Below, one piece after another: positions 46,472-53,982 of a stretch of 64,000 bases of DNA. Made by a program: the position numbers and the translations under genes. The notes under the pieces were generated by a model that worked only from the letters and a program-made list of their open reading frames with translations, was not told the DNA's origin and ran no database searches. Location of the stretch: positions 23,678 through 87,677 of the forward strand of contig PBDN01000002.1 of assembly GCA_002718135.1 (NCBI GenBank). The letters are read 5' to 3'. Within the stretch, counting starts at the first letter, position 1; each line of letters opens with the position of its first letter. Origin of the DNA: Pelagibacteraceae bacterium (GTDB lineage Bacteria; Pseudomonadota; Alphaproteobacteria; HIMB59; GCA-002718135).

Positions 46472-47100
46472 TTTTTTTTGTTTATCATTTCATAATCTTT
46501 CTTATAAATTTCTTTTATCTTATTTACTTGTAAATTTGACAAATTTATTTCAAATTTATTTCCACCAGTTTGAATTTGAGGGAATACTATTTTATTTCCA
46601 AAAAAATCATTAACCTTGTCTTGAAATATTTTTATTTTATTTAAGTCGGTATAAAATGAGTAATAATTAATATCATTTCCCAAAAAAAAACTTTGGGGTA
46701 AGAAATGCTTGTTTTCAAATAAATTATTTTCTAATTTTTCCAAAATTTGATCAATGCTATTTCCATTAAATTCCTTATCTTTGTGAAAAAGTACTCTGTT
46801 TTTATACGCAGATAAAAATCTTTTTACTGGATCTCTAATTATACAACATTTAATATCAGCATTAATTTTTTGAAATGGCTGCTTAGACGGTAAAAAATTT
46901 ACTAAATTTTTTTTTCCCATAAAATCACTTTCTTTATGTGCACTTTCAGAAATTTTATCACTTAAGAAAATAAAATTATTTTCAATTTTAAGTTGCTTTA
47001 CTAAAAAAAGTTTAACGGAAGAGTTTCCATTTTTTGGACAGGGATAATAAACTAGAGTTTTATTAAATTTATTTTTAAAAATTCCATAATAAGAAGTCAT
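46468..47100 (-). CDS. Sulfotransferase family 2-type protein
   Basis: A 210-aa protein resembling Golgi-type (family 2) carbohydrate sulfotransferases. The 5'-phosphosulfate loop is YYPCPKNGNSSVKLFL (PKNGNSS) and the 3'-phosphate site is CCIIRDPVKRFLSAYKNRV. Short C-terminal half. No membrane anchor is present, as usual for bacterial members. It converges on the 2OG oxygenase gene with a 4-nt overlap. The acceptor is probably a surface sugar. Confidence 0.78.
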   Translation of the reverse strand: MTSYYGIFKNKFNKTLVYYPCPKNGNSSVKLFLVKQLKIENNFIFLSDKISESAHKESDFMGKKNLVNFLPSKQPFQKINADIKCCIIRDPVKRFLSAYKNRVLFHKDKEFNGNSIDQILEKLENNLFENKHFLPQSFFLGNDINYYSFYTDLNKIKIFQDKVNDFFGNKIVFPQIQTGGNKFEINLSNLQVNKIKEIYKKDYEMINKKN

Positions 47101-47152
47101 TACTTGTAATATCTAATTATGTATAGCATTAATTTATTAATATATAATTAAT

Positions 47153-48373
47153 TTATTTTTTATTAAAATTTTTTATAAAAAAATATATATAAGAAAAAAA
47201 AGAAGTAAATAAAACAAAAGAAAAACCAGCTTTAAAACCTGCTATTTCTGAAAAACCAATATAAATTGTAAAATCTATTATGATGCCTATCATCCATTGC
47301 ATAAAAAAAGCCCCAATAAATACAAGTAGATTGAAAGAGGTTAATGCTTTACCAACATTATAAAGTGGAAAAGCTAATCCCACTGCTGGTTGAGCCAAAG
47401 ATAAAAATATACAACTAACTACAAATATTGAGAGTTGAAAAGCACCAGCTTTAGAGCCTAAATAAATAATAAAAAATAAAATTATTAAATTTAAAGGGGC
47501 TCCAAGCTTTAATAATCTTATTGCATCAGTTATATTTTTTGAAATTCTAGGAACTATATAACCCCAGCACAAAAAAGATAATAAAAGGGACATATAAATC
47601 ATAAAAAGACCATTTGCACTTTCTTTAGGTGTGTATCCAGAAACTCTAACCATCCAGGGAGCAGCCCAAAGAGTTTGTATCGCGTATAAACCTCCAAAAC
47701 TAAAAAAACCAATTGGTACTAAACTTTTAAAAAATTTATTTTGCCATATTTCTTTTAAAGATCCTTTGTGCTCTAAACCGCCTCTAGTTTCCCTTAAGTT
47801 CCAGCTGGGTATAAAAATAATAGTTAAAATAATACATAATAAAGTTAATAAAGCTAAAATTACAAATATGAATCTCCAGCCTATAACTGGTAATAATAAT
47901 TGCACTGGTAGACTTGATGAGAGCAATCCCACTGCACCTGTCATTAACATCCATGAATTTGTTCTTTGTTGAACTTCATCTTTAAACCATACTCTATAAG
48001 CAGTTAATGGTCCCATTAAGCAAGCACCAACACCTACACCTATTAATATTCTAGAAATTAAAAGAGTAGTAAAATTTGATGAAAGAGAAAATGCAATAAT
48101 TCCTAGTGTTGCTATAAATAAAAAAATTGAAACAATTTTTTTTGGACCCTTGTTATCTAAAAGATATCCCAATGGTATTTGCACTAATGCAAAACCTAAA
48201 AAATATCCTCCCCCCAAAAGTCCCAATTCAGAAGCTGAAAGATTAAATTCTAATAAAAGTTTTGGAGATATTGTTGCTGTAATTGCTCTTAGTACATTAG
48301 AAATATAATATCCAAAAGCAAATATCAGAAAAATTGTTATTGCTTTATGTTTTGGTAAAATAGTATTTTTCAT
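47153..48373 (-). CDS. MFS transporter
   Basis: A twelve-helix major facilitator with an N-terminal FGYYISNVLRAITATISPKL, the loop 2-3 signature GYFLGFALVQIPLGYLLDNKGPKK and ISRILIGVGVGACLMGPL in helix 4. Substrate cannot be told from the sequence. I start at the internal ATG (MKNTILPKHKAITIFLIF); the longer frame would add ten residues (MILICKANIK) before a good start. Single gene. Confidence 0.85.
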   Translation of the reverse strand: MKNTILPKHKAITIFLIFAFGYYISNVLRAITATISPKLLLEFNLSASELGLLGGGYFLGFALVQIPLGYLLDNKGPKKIVSIFLFIATLGIIAFSLSSNFTTLLISRILIGVGVGACLMGPLTAYRVWFKDEVQQRTNSWMLMTGAVGLLSSSLPVQLLLPVIGWRFIFVILALLTLLCIILTIIFIPSWNLRETRGGLEHKGSLKEIWQNKFFKSLVPIGFFSFGGLYAIQTLWAAPWMVRVSGYTPKESANGLFMIYMSLLLSFLCWGYIVPRISKNITDAIRLLKLGAPLNLIILFFIIYLGSKAGAFQLSIFVVSCIFLSLAQPAVGLAFPLYNVGKALTSFNLLVFIGAFFMQWMIGIIIDFTIYIGFSEIAGFKAGFSFVLFTSFFSYIYFFIKNFNKK

Positions 48374-48460
48374 TTTTATATTGGCTTTACAAATCAATAT
48401 CATCTAATAAATAATTTTAAATGTAAAATTACATTTTTTTCATAGAGTGGTTATTTATTT

Positions 48461-48820
48461 TTAGTTTATAGTACAACCACCACTTATGAATTCATTTTTA
48501 AAATTACTATTTGGGAATTTAATTTTATTAGAAGTAAATAAATTTTTATTTTTATCAAGAATTATTATTTTAAAACTATTTAAATTTTTTTCTTTTTTTA
48601 TCACGTCTCCAAAAATTAAACTATCATTGTCTGCGTATATAACCATATACAGTTTATCGTCACAGTTTTTTGCATAACATATTTTAAAATGAGAATGATT
48701 CACTCTATCAAAAGTAATGATTTTTTCACTTCCTGCTTGATTATATTTACAAGAGTAAATTTCTGTAACAGCTGAAGAAGAAAATAAAACTAATGCTAAA
48801 AATAAAACTTTATAAAACAT
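48461..48820 (-). CDS. Small exported protein of unknown function
   Basis: Not recognised. A signal peptide (MFYKVLFLALVLFSSSAVTE) precedes about 100 residues with four Cys (YSCKY, KICYAKNCDD, GGCTIN) that could form two disulfides in the periplasm. Beta-rich text (IITFDRVNHSHFKICYA, LYMVIYADNDSLIFGDVI) suggests a small beta-barrel or sandwich. Confidence 0.6.
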   Translation of the reverse strand: MFYKVLFLALVLFSSSAVTEIYSCKYNQAGSEKIITFDRVNHSHFKICYAKNCDDKLYMVIYADNDSLIFGDVIKKEKNLNSFKIIILDKNKNLFTSNKIKFPNSNFKNEFISGGCTIN

Positions 48821-48846
48821 TTTTAATTTTTTTAAATATTAAAATT

Positions 48847-49323
48847 TTAAATCCTATATTCAAAATTTTGGGTTGTTGGATTAATTTTTATTAATTTTGC
48901 ACCATTTCTAATATGATAATGAGTTGCCATAGGTGTCAAAGGAGACAATGTCATAATACTATCAATATTATTATTTTCTTTCATATATTTTAATAGTTCT
49001 TTCATTATTTTTTTACCAGCTCCTTTTTTCAATGACCACAATGTGTATGCTATAGCAATTTTACTATCTTCTTCAATCACACTCATAAGATCTAATTCTT
49101 TTACAGTAGCTGGAAGGTCATTAGTAAAAGCAATACAAACTACCCCTTCAATTTCATTATTATATTTTAGTCCAAATATTTTTCTACCGTTAGCGGTTCT
49201 AAAATTATTATCTAATTCTGGTCTTACAGGGTCGTCTTCAGGATTAATTTCATTTAATTCAACTAATTCTGTTTTTTTTATCCATTTAAAAAAATCAAAA
49301 TTATATCTATATTTTGTTATCAC
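48847..49323 (-). CDS. GNAT-like N-acetyltransferase
   Basis: A 158-aa protein with the GNAT layout. A mid-strand FGLKYNNEIEGVVCIAFTND is followed by IAIAYTLWSLKKGAGKKIMKELLKYM, where KKGAGKKI fills the acetyl-CoA-binding loop. THYHIRNGAKLIKI near the end is the usual late strand. Substrate unknown, but related marine proteins carry the phrase LSPLTPMATHYHIRNGA, which suggests a conserved family. Confidence 0.7.
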   Translation of the reverse strand: MITKYRYNFDFFKWIKKTELVELNEINPEDDPVRPELDNNFRTANGRKIFGLKYNNEIEGVVCIAFTNDLPATVKELDLMSVIEEDSKIAIAYTLWSLKKGAGKKIMKELLKYMKENNNIDSIMTLSPLTPMATHYHIRNGAKLIKINPTTQNFEYRI

Positions 49324-49459
49324 TGTTGCTTTCTATATGTTTATAAAATAAAAAAAACCAGTTAAAAATAAAATTTTCTTTGAAAGTATGGAAACAGCTA
49401 TTTTTGTAAAAGAATAAAAAAACCGATAAACTAAAAATATTTCAACCTAACCATCTTTA

Positions 49460-50146
49460 TTATAGTTTTTTTTGATTTATTACAACGTCTACAAGAATAG
49501 CAATAAGCAAATTCAACATTGTAATACCACAAATAATTATAAAGCTAAAAAAATAAATCCATGACCACCAGTATATTTCTTGAAGTGGCAACATTACTTG
49601 CTCCCAAGAAGACAAGGTTAATACTTGAAAAAGTGTTATCATTGCAACACCCACGTCACTCCATCTTTGTGGAATATCATTGCTAAATAAAATTGAACCA
49701 ATGGTCGCATAAATATAAAGTATTATGAAAAGCAATAAGCCAACATAAAAAACTCTTTTTATTGAGCTTAATAAGGCTTCAATTATCAATTTAAGTTCAG
49801 GAATTACCGAAATTATTCTAAGCACCCTAAAAACTCTAAGAAGTCTCAATAAAAGATAACTTGAATTATTGGGAATTGGAATCAAAGATATTAAAACAAT
49901 AATACTATCAAATAAATTCCAACCATTTTTAAAAAAATTAATTTTTTTTGGTTCGCCTATAAAACGTATTACAATTTCTATAACAAAAAAAATAGTAATG
50001 GAATAATCTAGAAAGTTTATAATATTTTTTGTAAATTCACTTAAATCATAAGTATTAAAACCAATTGTAAATGCATTAAAAATTATTATTGAAATTACTA
50101 AATTTTGAAATAATCTACTTTCTTTTAAATTATAAAAAATTGTCAT
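49460..50146 (-). CDS. Voltage-gated-type ion channel (NavBac-like)
   Basis: Six-helix cation channel subunit, 228 aa. The S4 voltage sensor LLRLLRVFRVLRIISV has Arg101, 104, 107 and 110 at three-residue steps. The pore segment is FQVLTLSSWEQVM (T177-L-S-S-W-E-Q183). Bacterial sodium channels normally have TLESWS here. The selectivity Glu position is Ser179 and a Glu appears three residues later (Glu182), so ion preference may differ. The S6 helix is IIICGITMLNLLIAILVDVVINQ. The short C-terminus lacks a long coiled coil. Stand-alone gene. Confidence 0.88.
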   Translation of the reverse strand: MTIFYNLKESRLFQNLVISIIIFNAFTIGFNTYDLSEFTKNIINFLDYSITIFFVIEIVIRFIGEPKKINFFKNGWNLFDSIIVLISLIPIPNNSSYLLLRLLRVFRVLRIISVIPELKLIIEALLSSIKRVFYVGLLLFIILYIYATIGSILFSNDIPQRWSDVGVAMITLFQVLTLSSWEQVMLPLQEIYWWSWIYFFSFIIICGITMLNLLIAILVDVVINQKKL

Positions 50147-50210
50147 AATTTCCTATACTATAAAAATATAACCTAAGTGCATTGAAAAAGGCTTCTAAAT
50201 AAAAGTAAAA

Positions 50211-50257
50211 TTTGTAGAAAAATGTAAAGCCTTAAACCATGGGTTTCAACCTTGGCA
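50211..50257. repeat. Possible eroded attachment-site copy
   Basis: Contains TTTGTAGAAAAAT (from 50211) and TTCAACCTTGGCA (from 50245), two 13-base stretches that occur in the same order and strand next to and within the partial tRNA-Gly copy at 55622-55679. The spacer is 11 nt shorter here and does not match. It could be a decayed third copy of the tRNA-Gly attachment sequence, or coincidence. Confidence 0.3.
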
Positions 50258-50284
50258 CTGTTTCCAACAAGTGAATAGTTTAAT

Positions 50285-50554
50285 TTATTCAACTAAGAAA
50301 ACAAGCTCTTGAGTATCCAAATTAACCCCTGCATCTGTTCTTGCCTTTGCTATTTCTGGATCTTGCATAGCTTCTTGCATTTTCTCCATAGATTCTACTT
50401 CTAAAACTTGGTAAATTTTGTTTTCATTATCTTTGGGATGCCCATATGCTAGAACTTTGATTCCATACTTTTCTCTTGCAGAATCTGCACTTAAGAAAAG
50501 TTCTTTCCATTTTTCATAACCCTCGTTAATTTTTACATTCATAATTATTTTCAT
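50285..50554 (-). CDS. Small alpha/beta protein of unknown function (89 aa)
   Basis: Compact soluble protein: MKIIMNVKINEGYEKWKELF, a helix, KVLAYGHPKDNENKIYQVLEV, a second helix with MQEAMQDPEIAKARTDAG, and a final strand ELVFLVE. The strand-helix-strand-strand-helix-strand plan is that of ferredoxin-like dimeric alpha/beta-barrel proteins (DUF3764 or antibiotic-monooxygenase-like). It has a well-balanced composition, a good AGGGAG site (50566-50571) and is stand-alone. Function unknown. Confidence 0.65.
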   Translation of the reverse strand: MKIIMNVKINEGYEKWKELFLSADSAREKYGIKVLAYGHPKDNENKIYQVLEVESMEKMQEAMQDPEIAKARTDAGVNLDTQELVFLVE

Positions 50555-50701
50555 AAAAATTCTCCCTTTAAATTATTTAATAACACCTAATTTGATTTTA
50601 TTAAATTTCAACAAAAGAGTATATAAAAACTGGTAAAAATAAGAAATTTATTTGATCTAAATTATAAATGTGTTAGTTTTAATACATCAGATGATTATAT
50701 A

Positions 50702-51100
50702 ATGAGTCAGTTTTTATCAAAAATACTAATTATTTTCTTAACATTAGTTGGCATTGTAATTTTGTTAGGCGAGCTAATAAACGTTCATATATATTTCCCT
50801 CTTAGCGTAAGTGAAAATGAGAAAATACCTTATCACAGAATGCAATCTGTTCGATTATCTGCAGTTATAAGCTTTGTCTATTTTGGTATTCGTTACTTGT
50901 TTTGGAATTCAGTGAAAATGTACCCTATTCAATTTTTAAATGTTATTTTAAAAAGTTTAGCAATAAGTTCACTGTTTATTTATTATACTTTTCAAATGGA
51001 GCTTAGAGAATATTGGTTTGTGCTGTTTTTCTTTATAGTAGCAATAATATTACATTTTGCCTCTCGTCCAGAAATTAGAAGATATTTTAAAAACAACTAA
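50702..51100 (+). CDS. Four-helix membrane protein of unknown function
   Basis: Not recognised. 132 aa with about four hydrophobic segments (about 6-25, 53-70, 78-95 and 106-121) and a short basic end (ASRPEIRRYFKNN). A loop, SENEKIPYHRMQSVRLS, follows the first helix. Stand-alone gene between two minus-strand genes. Confidence 0.6.
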   Translation: MSQFLSKILIIFLTLVGIVILLGELINVHIYFPLSVSENEKIPYHRMQSVRLSAVISFVYFGIRYLFWNSVKMYPIQFLNVILKSLAISSLFIYYTFQMELREYWFVLFFFIVAIILHFASRPEIRRYFKNN

Positions 51101-51166
51101 TAATTAATATTATTTATCTAAAGTGCCGATATATTGCCGATAAAAATTAAAAAAATTAATCGTATG

Positions 51167-51928
51167 TTACTTCCGAGATACCAAAGGGTACATATCAAAA
51201 TTTTGTTCATCAAAAAACTTCAAACGATTAGGTATTGTATTTAGAATTATTTCGTTATTTTCTTTTGATATTCTGTCTAAACGATAACGCACAGCTATCC
51301 ATGTCAAAATACTCTCAGCCACGTCTTCTCTACGAGGAAATTCTTTGGCATAATCGGAAATATGTTCTTTGTCTTTTCTTTTTGCTTTTTGCCATTGTGT
51401 TTTACTTAGTAATCCTCCAAAATCCCAATCTAAAGACGTATGACCTGCTTCATGGATAAACACTTCTTCAAGAATTCCTTTAGAAATATATTCTTTACTT
51501 CTACCAGTGTGAATCAATAAATTTTCATTACCGCCACCATAGTTTTTTTTTCCTTTATGGATCCATACAGTTTTTACATTGGTTAGTAAAAAATTTGGCA
51601 ATCTTCCAATCACTTCAGAGTAGTAAAACGCTTCCTTAAATGCATTATCAACATTTTTAAATTCAGGATTTACCTGTATTTCAATTATTCTTTCCTCGTA
51701 TACTGCATTAAACAAAAATGCTTCTTTATTTAACCATCTACCACCTCTTCTTCGATCAAACATTTCGCGATAATCTTTACCAATATAAATTAGTTCCTTA
51801 AATGTTGTTGGATCATTAGAATTAATTACATCTGGAAAGTACCAAATGGTTCCATCGTATGGTGGTTTAGCATATACATTCATAAAAGAATAAAAAACTA
51901 AGAAAAGTAAAATTAAGATAAATTTCAT
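51167..51928 (-). CDS. Exported HExxH protein (putative zinc metallopeptidase)
   Basis: A signal peptide (MKFILILLFLVFYSFMNVYA) precedes a 233-aa mature protein with His159-Glu-x-x-His163 in EVFIHEAGHTSLDWDF, the zincin metal motif. A third ligand could be Asp168 or another residue further on. The text before it (LPNFLLTNVKTVWIHKGKKNYGGGNENLLIHT) reads as beta strands ahead of the active-site helix. The role is unknown. Its start overlaps the stop of the PseI-like gene by 4 nt, which ties it to the sugar cluster. Confidence 0.6.
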   Translation of the reverse strand: MKFILILLFLVFYSFMNVYAKPPYDGTIWYFPDVINSNDPTTFKELIYIGKDYREMFDRRRGGRWLNKEAFLFNAVYEERIIEIQVNPEFKNVDNAFKEAFYYSEVIGRLPNFLLTNVKTVWIHKGKKNYGGGNENLLIHTGRSKEYISKGILEEVFIHEAGHTSLDWDFGGLLSKTQWQKAKRKDKEHISDYAKEFPRREDVAESILTWIAVRYRLDRISKENNEIILNTIPNRLKFFDEQNFDMYPLVSRK

Positions 51929-52974
51929 AACTTAATCATTTTGAAATTAAGAGGTGTACCTTTTTTTTGTTTAGATTGAAATTTTTTACCTATCACCTGT
52001 TTATAAAATTTTGGGTGAAGACCATTATTCGGTCTAATGATTTTAATATTATTTTTATTTATTTTATCATTTTTATTTACATCCTTTGAAATAAATATTG
52101 AACGTTTAAACATTAATGAATTTTTTTCATTTTTTGAAATTAATTGACTTTTTTTACCTATAGCAACATATGCAGATTTTATTGAATCAGTATATTTTTT
52201 AAAATCATTAATATTCAATGAAAATTTGCTATCTAAAGTTTTAACTTTATTGTTTAATTTAACATGTTTCTCAAAAATTCTCACACCCAAACCAATAGAT
52301 GTAATTGCAGCTATATTTTCAAGTGTATGATCAGATAAACCTATTGCACATTTATATTTTTCTTTCAAAAACGTTATTGTACTTAAATTCGCATCAGATA
52401 ATTTGGCTGGGTAATTACTTGTGCATTTTAATAAGCAAAAATTATTATTATTATTTTTTTTAAATATCTTAACTAATTCATCAAGATCATCGTATTCTGC
52501 TAAACCCGTTGAGATAATTACAGGTTTATTTGTTTGAGCCACTTTTTCAATTAAAGGAAAATGATTATTTTCAAAGGATGCAATTTTGTATGCAGGAACA
52601 TTTAGTTTTTCAAGAAATTCAAATGATAGATCATCAAATACAGAACTAAAACAAATGATTCCATTTTTTTTTGCACGGTTAAAAATTTTTTCGTGCCAAT
52701 CTAGAGGGGTTTTTGCTTCTTCATACAAATCTATTAAATATTTACCATTCCAAAGGCTATTTTTATCATTTATTTTAAAATATTTATTTTTAATATTTAA
52801 GGTAATTTCATTAGGTATAAAAGTTTGAATTTTAATTGCATCGGCTCCATTTTTTGCAACTTGATCAATTATTTTTAAAGCACGTTGAAGTGATTGTTTA
52901 TGATTAGATGACATTTCAGCTATAAAAAAAGGTTTAGTATTTGAATTTTTGAATTTCTGTAAATTAAACTTCAT
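51925..52974 (-). CDS. pseI: Pseudaminic acid synthase (PseI/NeuB family)
   Basis: Condenses an altrose-type 6-deoxy sugar with PEP to give pseudaminic acid. The TIM-barrel text follows the PseI subgroup: FFIAEMSSNHKQSLQRALKI, DAIKIQTFIPNEITLNIKN, SLWNGKYLIDLYEEAKTPLDWHE, FSSVFDDLSFEFLEKLNVPAYKIASFE, VIISTGLAEYDDL, CTSNYPAKLSDANL, IGLSDHTLEN, FEKHVKL and DSKFSLN. A C-terminal SAF (antifreeze-like) domain ends the 349 aa. Its start overlaps the PseH-like gene by 11 nt. Confidence 0.85.
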   Translation of the reverse strand: MKFNLQKFKNSNTKPFFIAEMSSNHKQSLQRALKIIDQVAKNGADAIKIQTFIPNEITLNIKNKYFKINDKNSLWNGKYLIDLYEEAKTPLDWHEKIFNRAKKNGIICFSSVFDDLSFEFLEKLNVPAYKIASFENNHFPLIEKVAQTNKPVIISTGLAEYDDLDELVKIFKKNNNNNFCLLKCTSNYPAKLSDANLSTITFLKEKYKCAIGLSDHTLENIAAITSIGLGVRIFEKHVKLNNKVKTLDSKFSLNINDFKKYTDSIKSAYVAIGKKSQLISKNEKNSLMFKRSIFISKDVNKNDKINKNNIKIIRPNNGLHPKFYKQVIGKKFQSKQKKGTPLNFKMIKL

Positions 52975-53485
52975 TTGATTTGTAAATAAATTTTATAAGT
53001 TTATTATTTTTTTCATTAATTACTTGCTTAAATCCACATTTTAACAAAACTTTTTTTGAGACTTGATTATTCTCCATCACTTCTGCAACTATTGGCTTTG
53101 TAAAATTCTTAAAATTATCTTCTAAAGACATATTTATCATAATACTAGAAAAATTTTTACCACGATAATTTTTTTCTATTAAATAATTCAATTTGAAATA
53201 ATCTCCACAATCATCATATCTAATTAAACCAATTTTTTTATTTAAAATAAAAAAAAATTTAAAATAATCATTTTTGCTATTAACTTTTTTTCTTAACCAA
53301 TTTTTATGAGTTTCAATAGATATTTTTTTTTTATTGATAGAGTTTTCTCTAGTTGTTGTATCATTTATCCAATTAAATATAATTAAATAATCTTTAAATT
53401 TTACTTTTTTTAAAGAAAATTTCTTTTCAGAATTATTTCTTTGAGAGTGAGTTGAGTAATTTTGAGATATTTTTGTCTTTTTCAT
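52964..53485 (-). CDS. PseH-like N-acetyltransferase (GNAT)
   Basis: A 173-aa GNAT that fits UDP-4-amino-sugar N-acetyltransferase PseH: IFNWINDTTTRENSINKKKISIETHKNWLRKKV (the W-N, R, H-x-x-W pattern), FILNKKIGLIRYDD, LNYLIEKNYRGKNFSSIMI for acetyl-CoA and VAEVMENNQVSKKVLLKCGFKQV. It overlaps the PseI-like gene and, at its 5' end, the upstream 68-aa gene by 53 nt. Adjacent PseI and nearby PseC make a role in pseudaminic acid synthesis likely. Confidence 0.75.
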   Translation of the reverse strand: MKKTKISQNYSTHSQRNNSEKKFSLKKVKFKDYLIIFNWINDTTTRENSINKKKISIETHKNWLRKKVNSKNDYFKFFFILNKKIGLIRYDDCGDYFKLNYLIEKNYRGKNFSSIMINMSLEDNFKNFTKPIVAEVMENNQVSKKVLLKCGFKQVINEKNNKLIKFIYKSNEV

Positions 53486-53639
53486 TAATATTTCTTAAAA
53501 TTAATTTAGTTTCTCTAGGTGAATGTTTCATTGCTATCCTAAGTATATCCATCCAATTAATATTATTTTTTGATCGTATTTTTTCTATTTTATCTATTAC
53601 ATTTAATTCATTATTTAGATTTAATTTTTTTTTATTCAT
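53433..53639 (-). CDS. Small conserved-looking protein (68 aa) upstream of PseH
   Basis: Helical, soluble: MNKKKLNLNNELNVIDKIEK, then IRSKNNINWMDILRIAMKHS and PRETKLILRNINEKDKNISK. The IRSKNNxNWMDxLRxAxKHxP stretch has the balanced look of a real gene, and I recall similar small proteins in marine surface-sugar clusters, though the name is not known to me. It overlaps the PseH-like gene by 53 nt in another frame. Role unknown; an accessory or regulator of the sugar pathway is a guess. Confidence 0.6.
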   Translation of the reverse strand: MNKKKLNLNNELNVIDKIEKIRSKNNINWMDILRIAMKHSPRETKLILRNINEKDKNISKLLNSLSKK

Positions 53640-53654
53640 ATTTATCTTCTCCGC

Positions 53655-53811
53655 TTATTCACAATTGTAAATATTACCATTATCAACAAAATTACATTCT
53701 GTAATATCAACTGGATAAGAATTTGAAAGATATATGTTTTTTTTTATTTTTCCAACTTAAAGTTGTTCCTAAATAAAAATAGTAGTATCTATAAATTTTT
53801 CTTCCATGTCC
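53655..53811 (-). pseudogene. Frameshifted gene remnant
   Basis: Reading leftwards, an open frame gives GHGRKIYRYYYFYLGTTLSW, then KNKKK, and runs into a nine-base A tract. Shifting frame there continues IYLSNSYPVDITECNFVDNG, NIYNCE and a stop. The balanced, Cys/Pro-containing second part looks like a true protein end. It lies directly upstream of the 68-aa gene. The family is not recognised; it could also be random open frame. Confidence 0.3.
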
Positions 53812-53982
53812 TTAGTTGTAGCTTATTTTATAAACAATTACACTGCATTTGTTTTTTAATGTTGATTAATTAAAATTAGTTTATCTAGATAAAAATTGAT
53901 TTTGGATATATGCAAAATTTAAATTTTAAATTTTGATTTTTTATTCTTCTGCATCTTGTTCTAGCTGGAATATTTAGAATAT
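53812..53982. other. Noncoding spacer between PseH and PseC blocks
   Basis: Together with the remnant above this forms a 343-nt gap between the 68-aa gene and the aminotransferase. It is AT-rich, with no start codon giving a believable product and no clear hairpin terminator. Confidence 0.4.
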
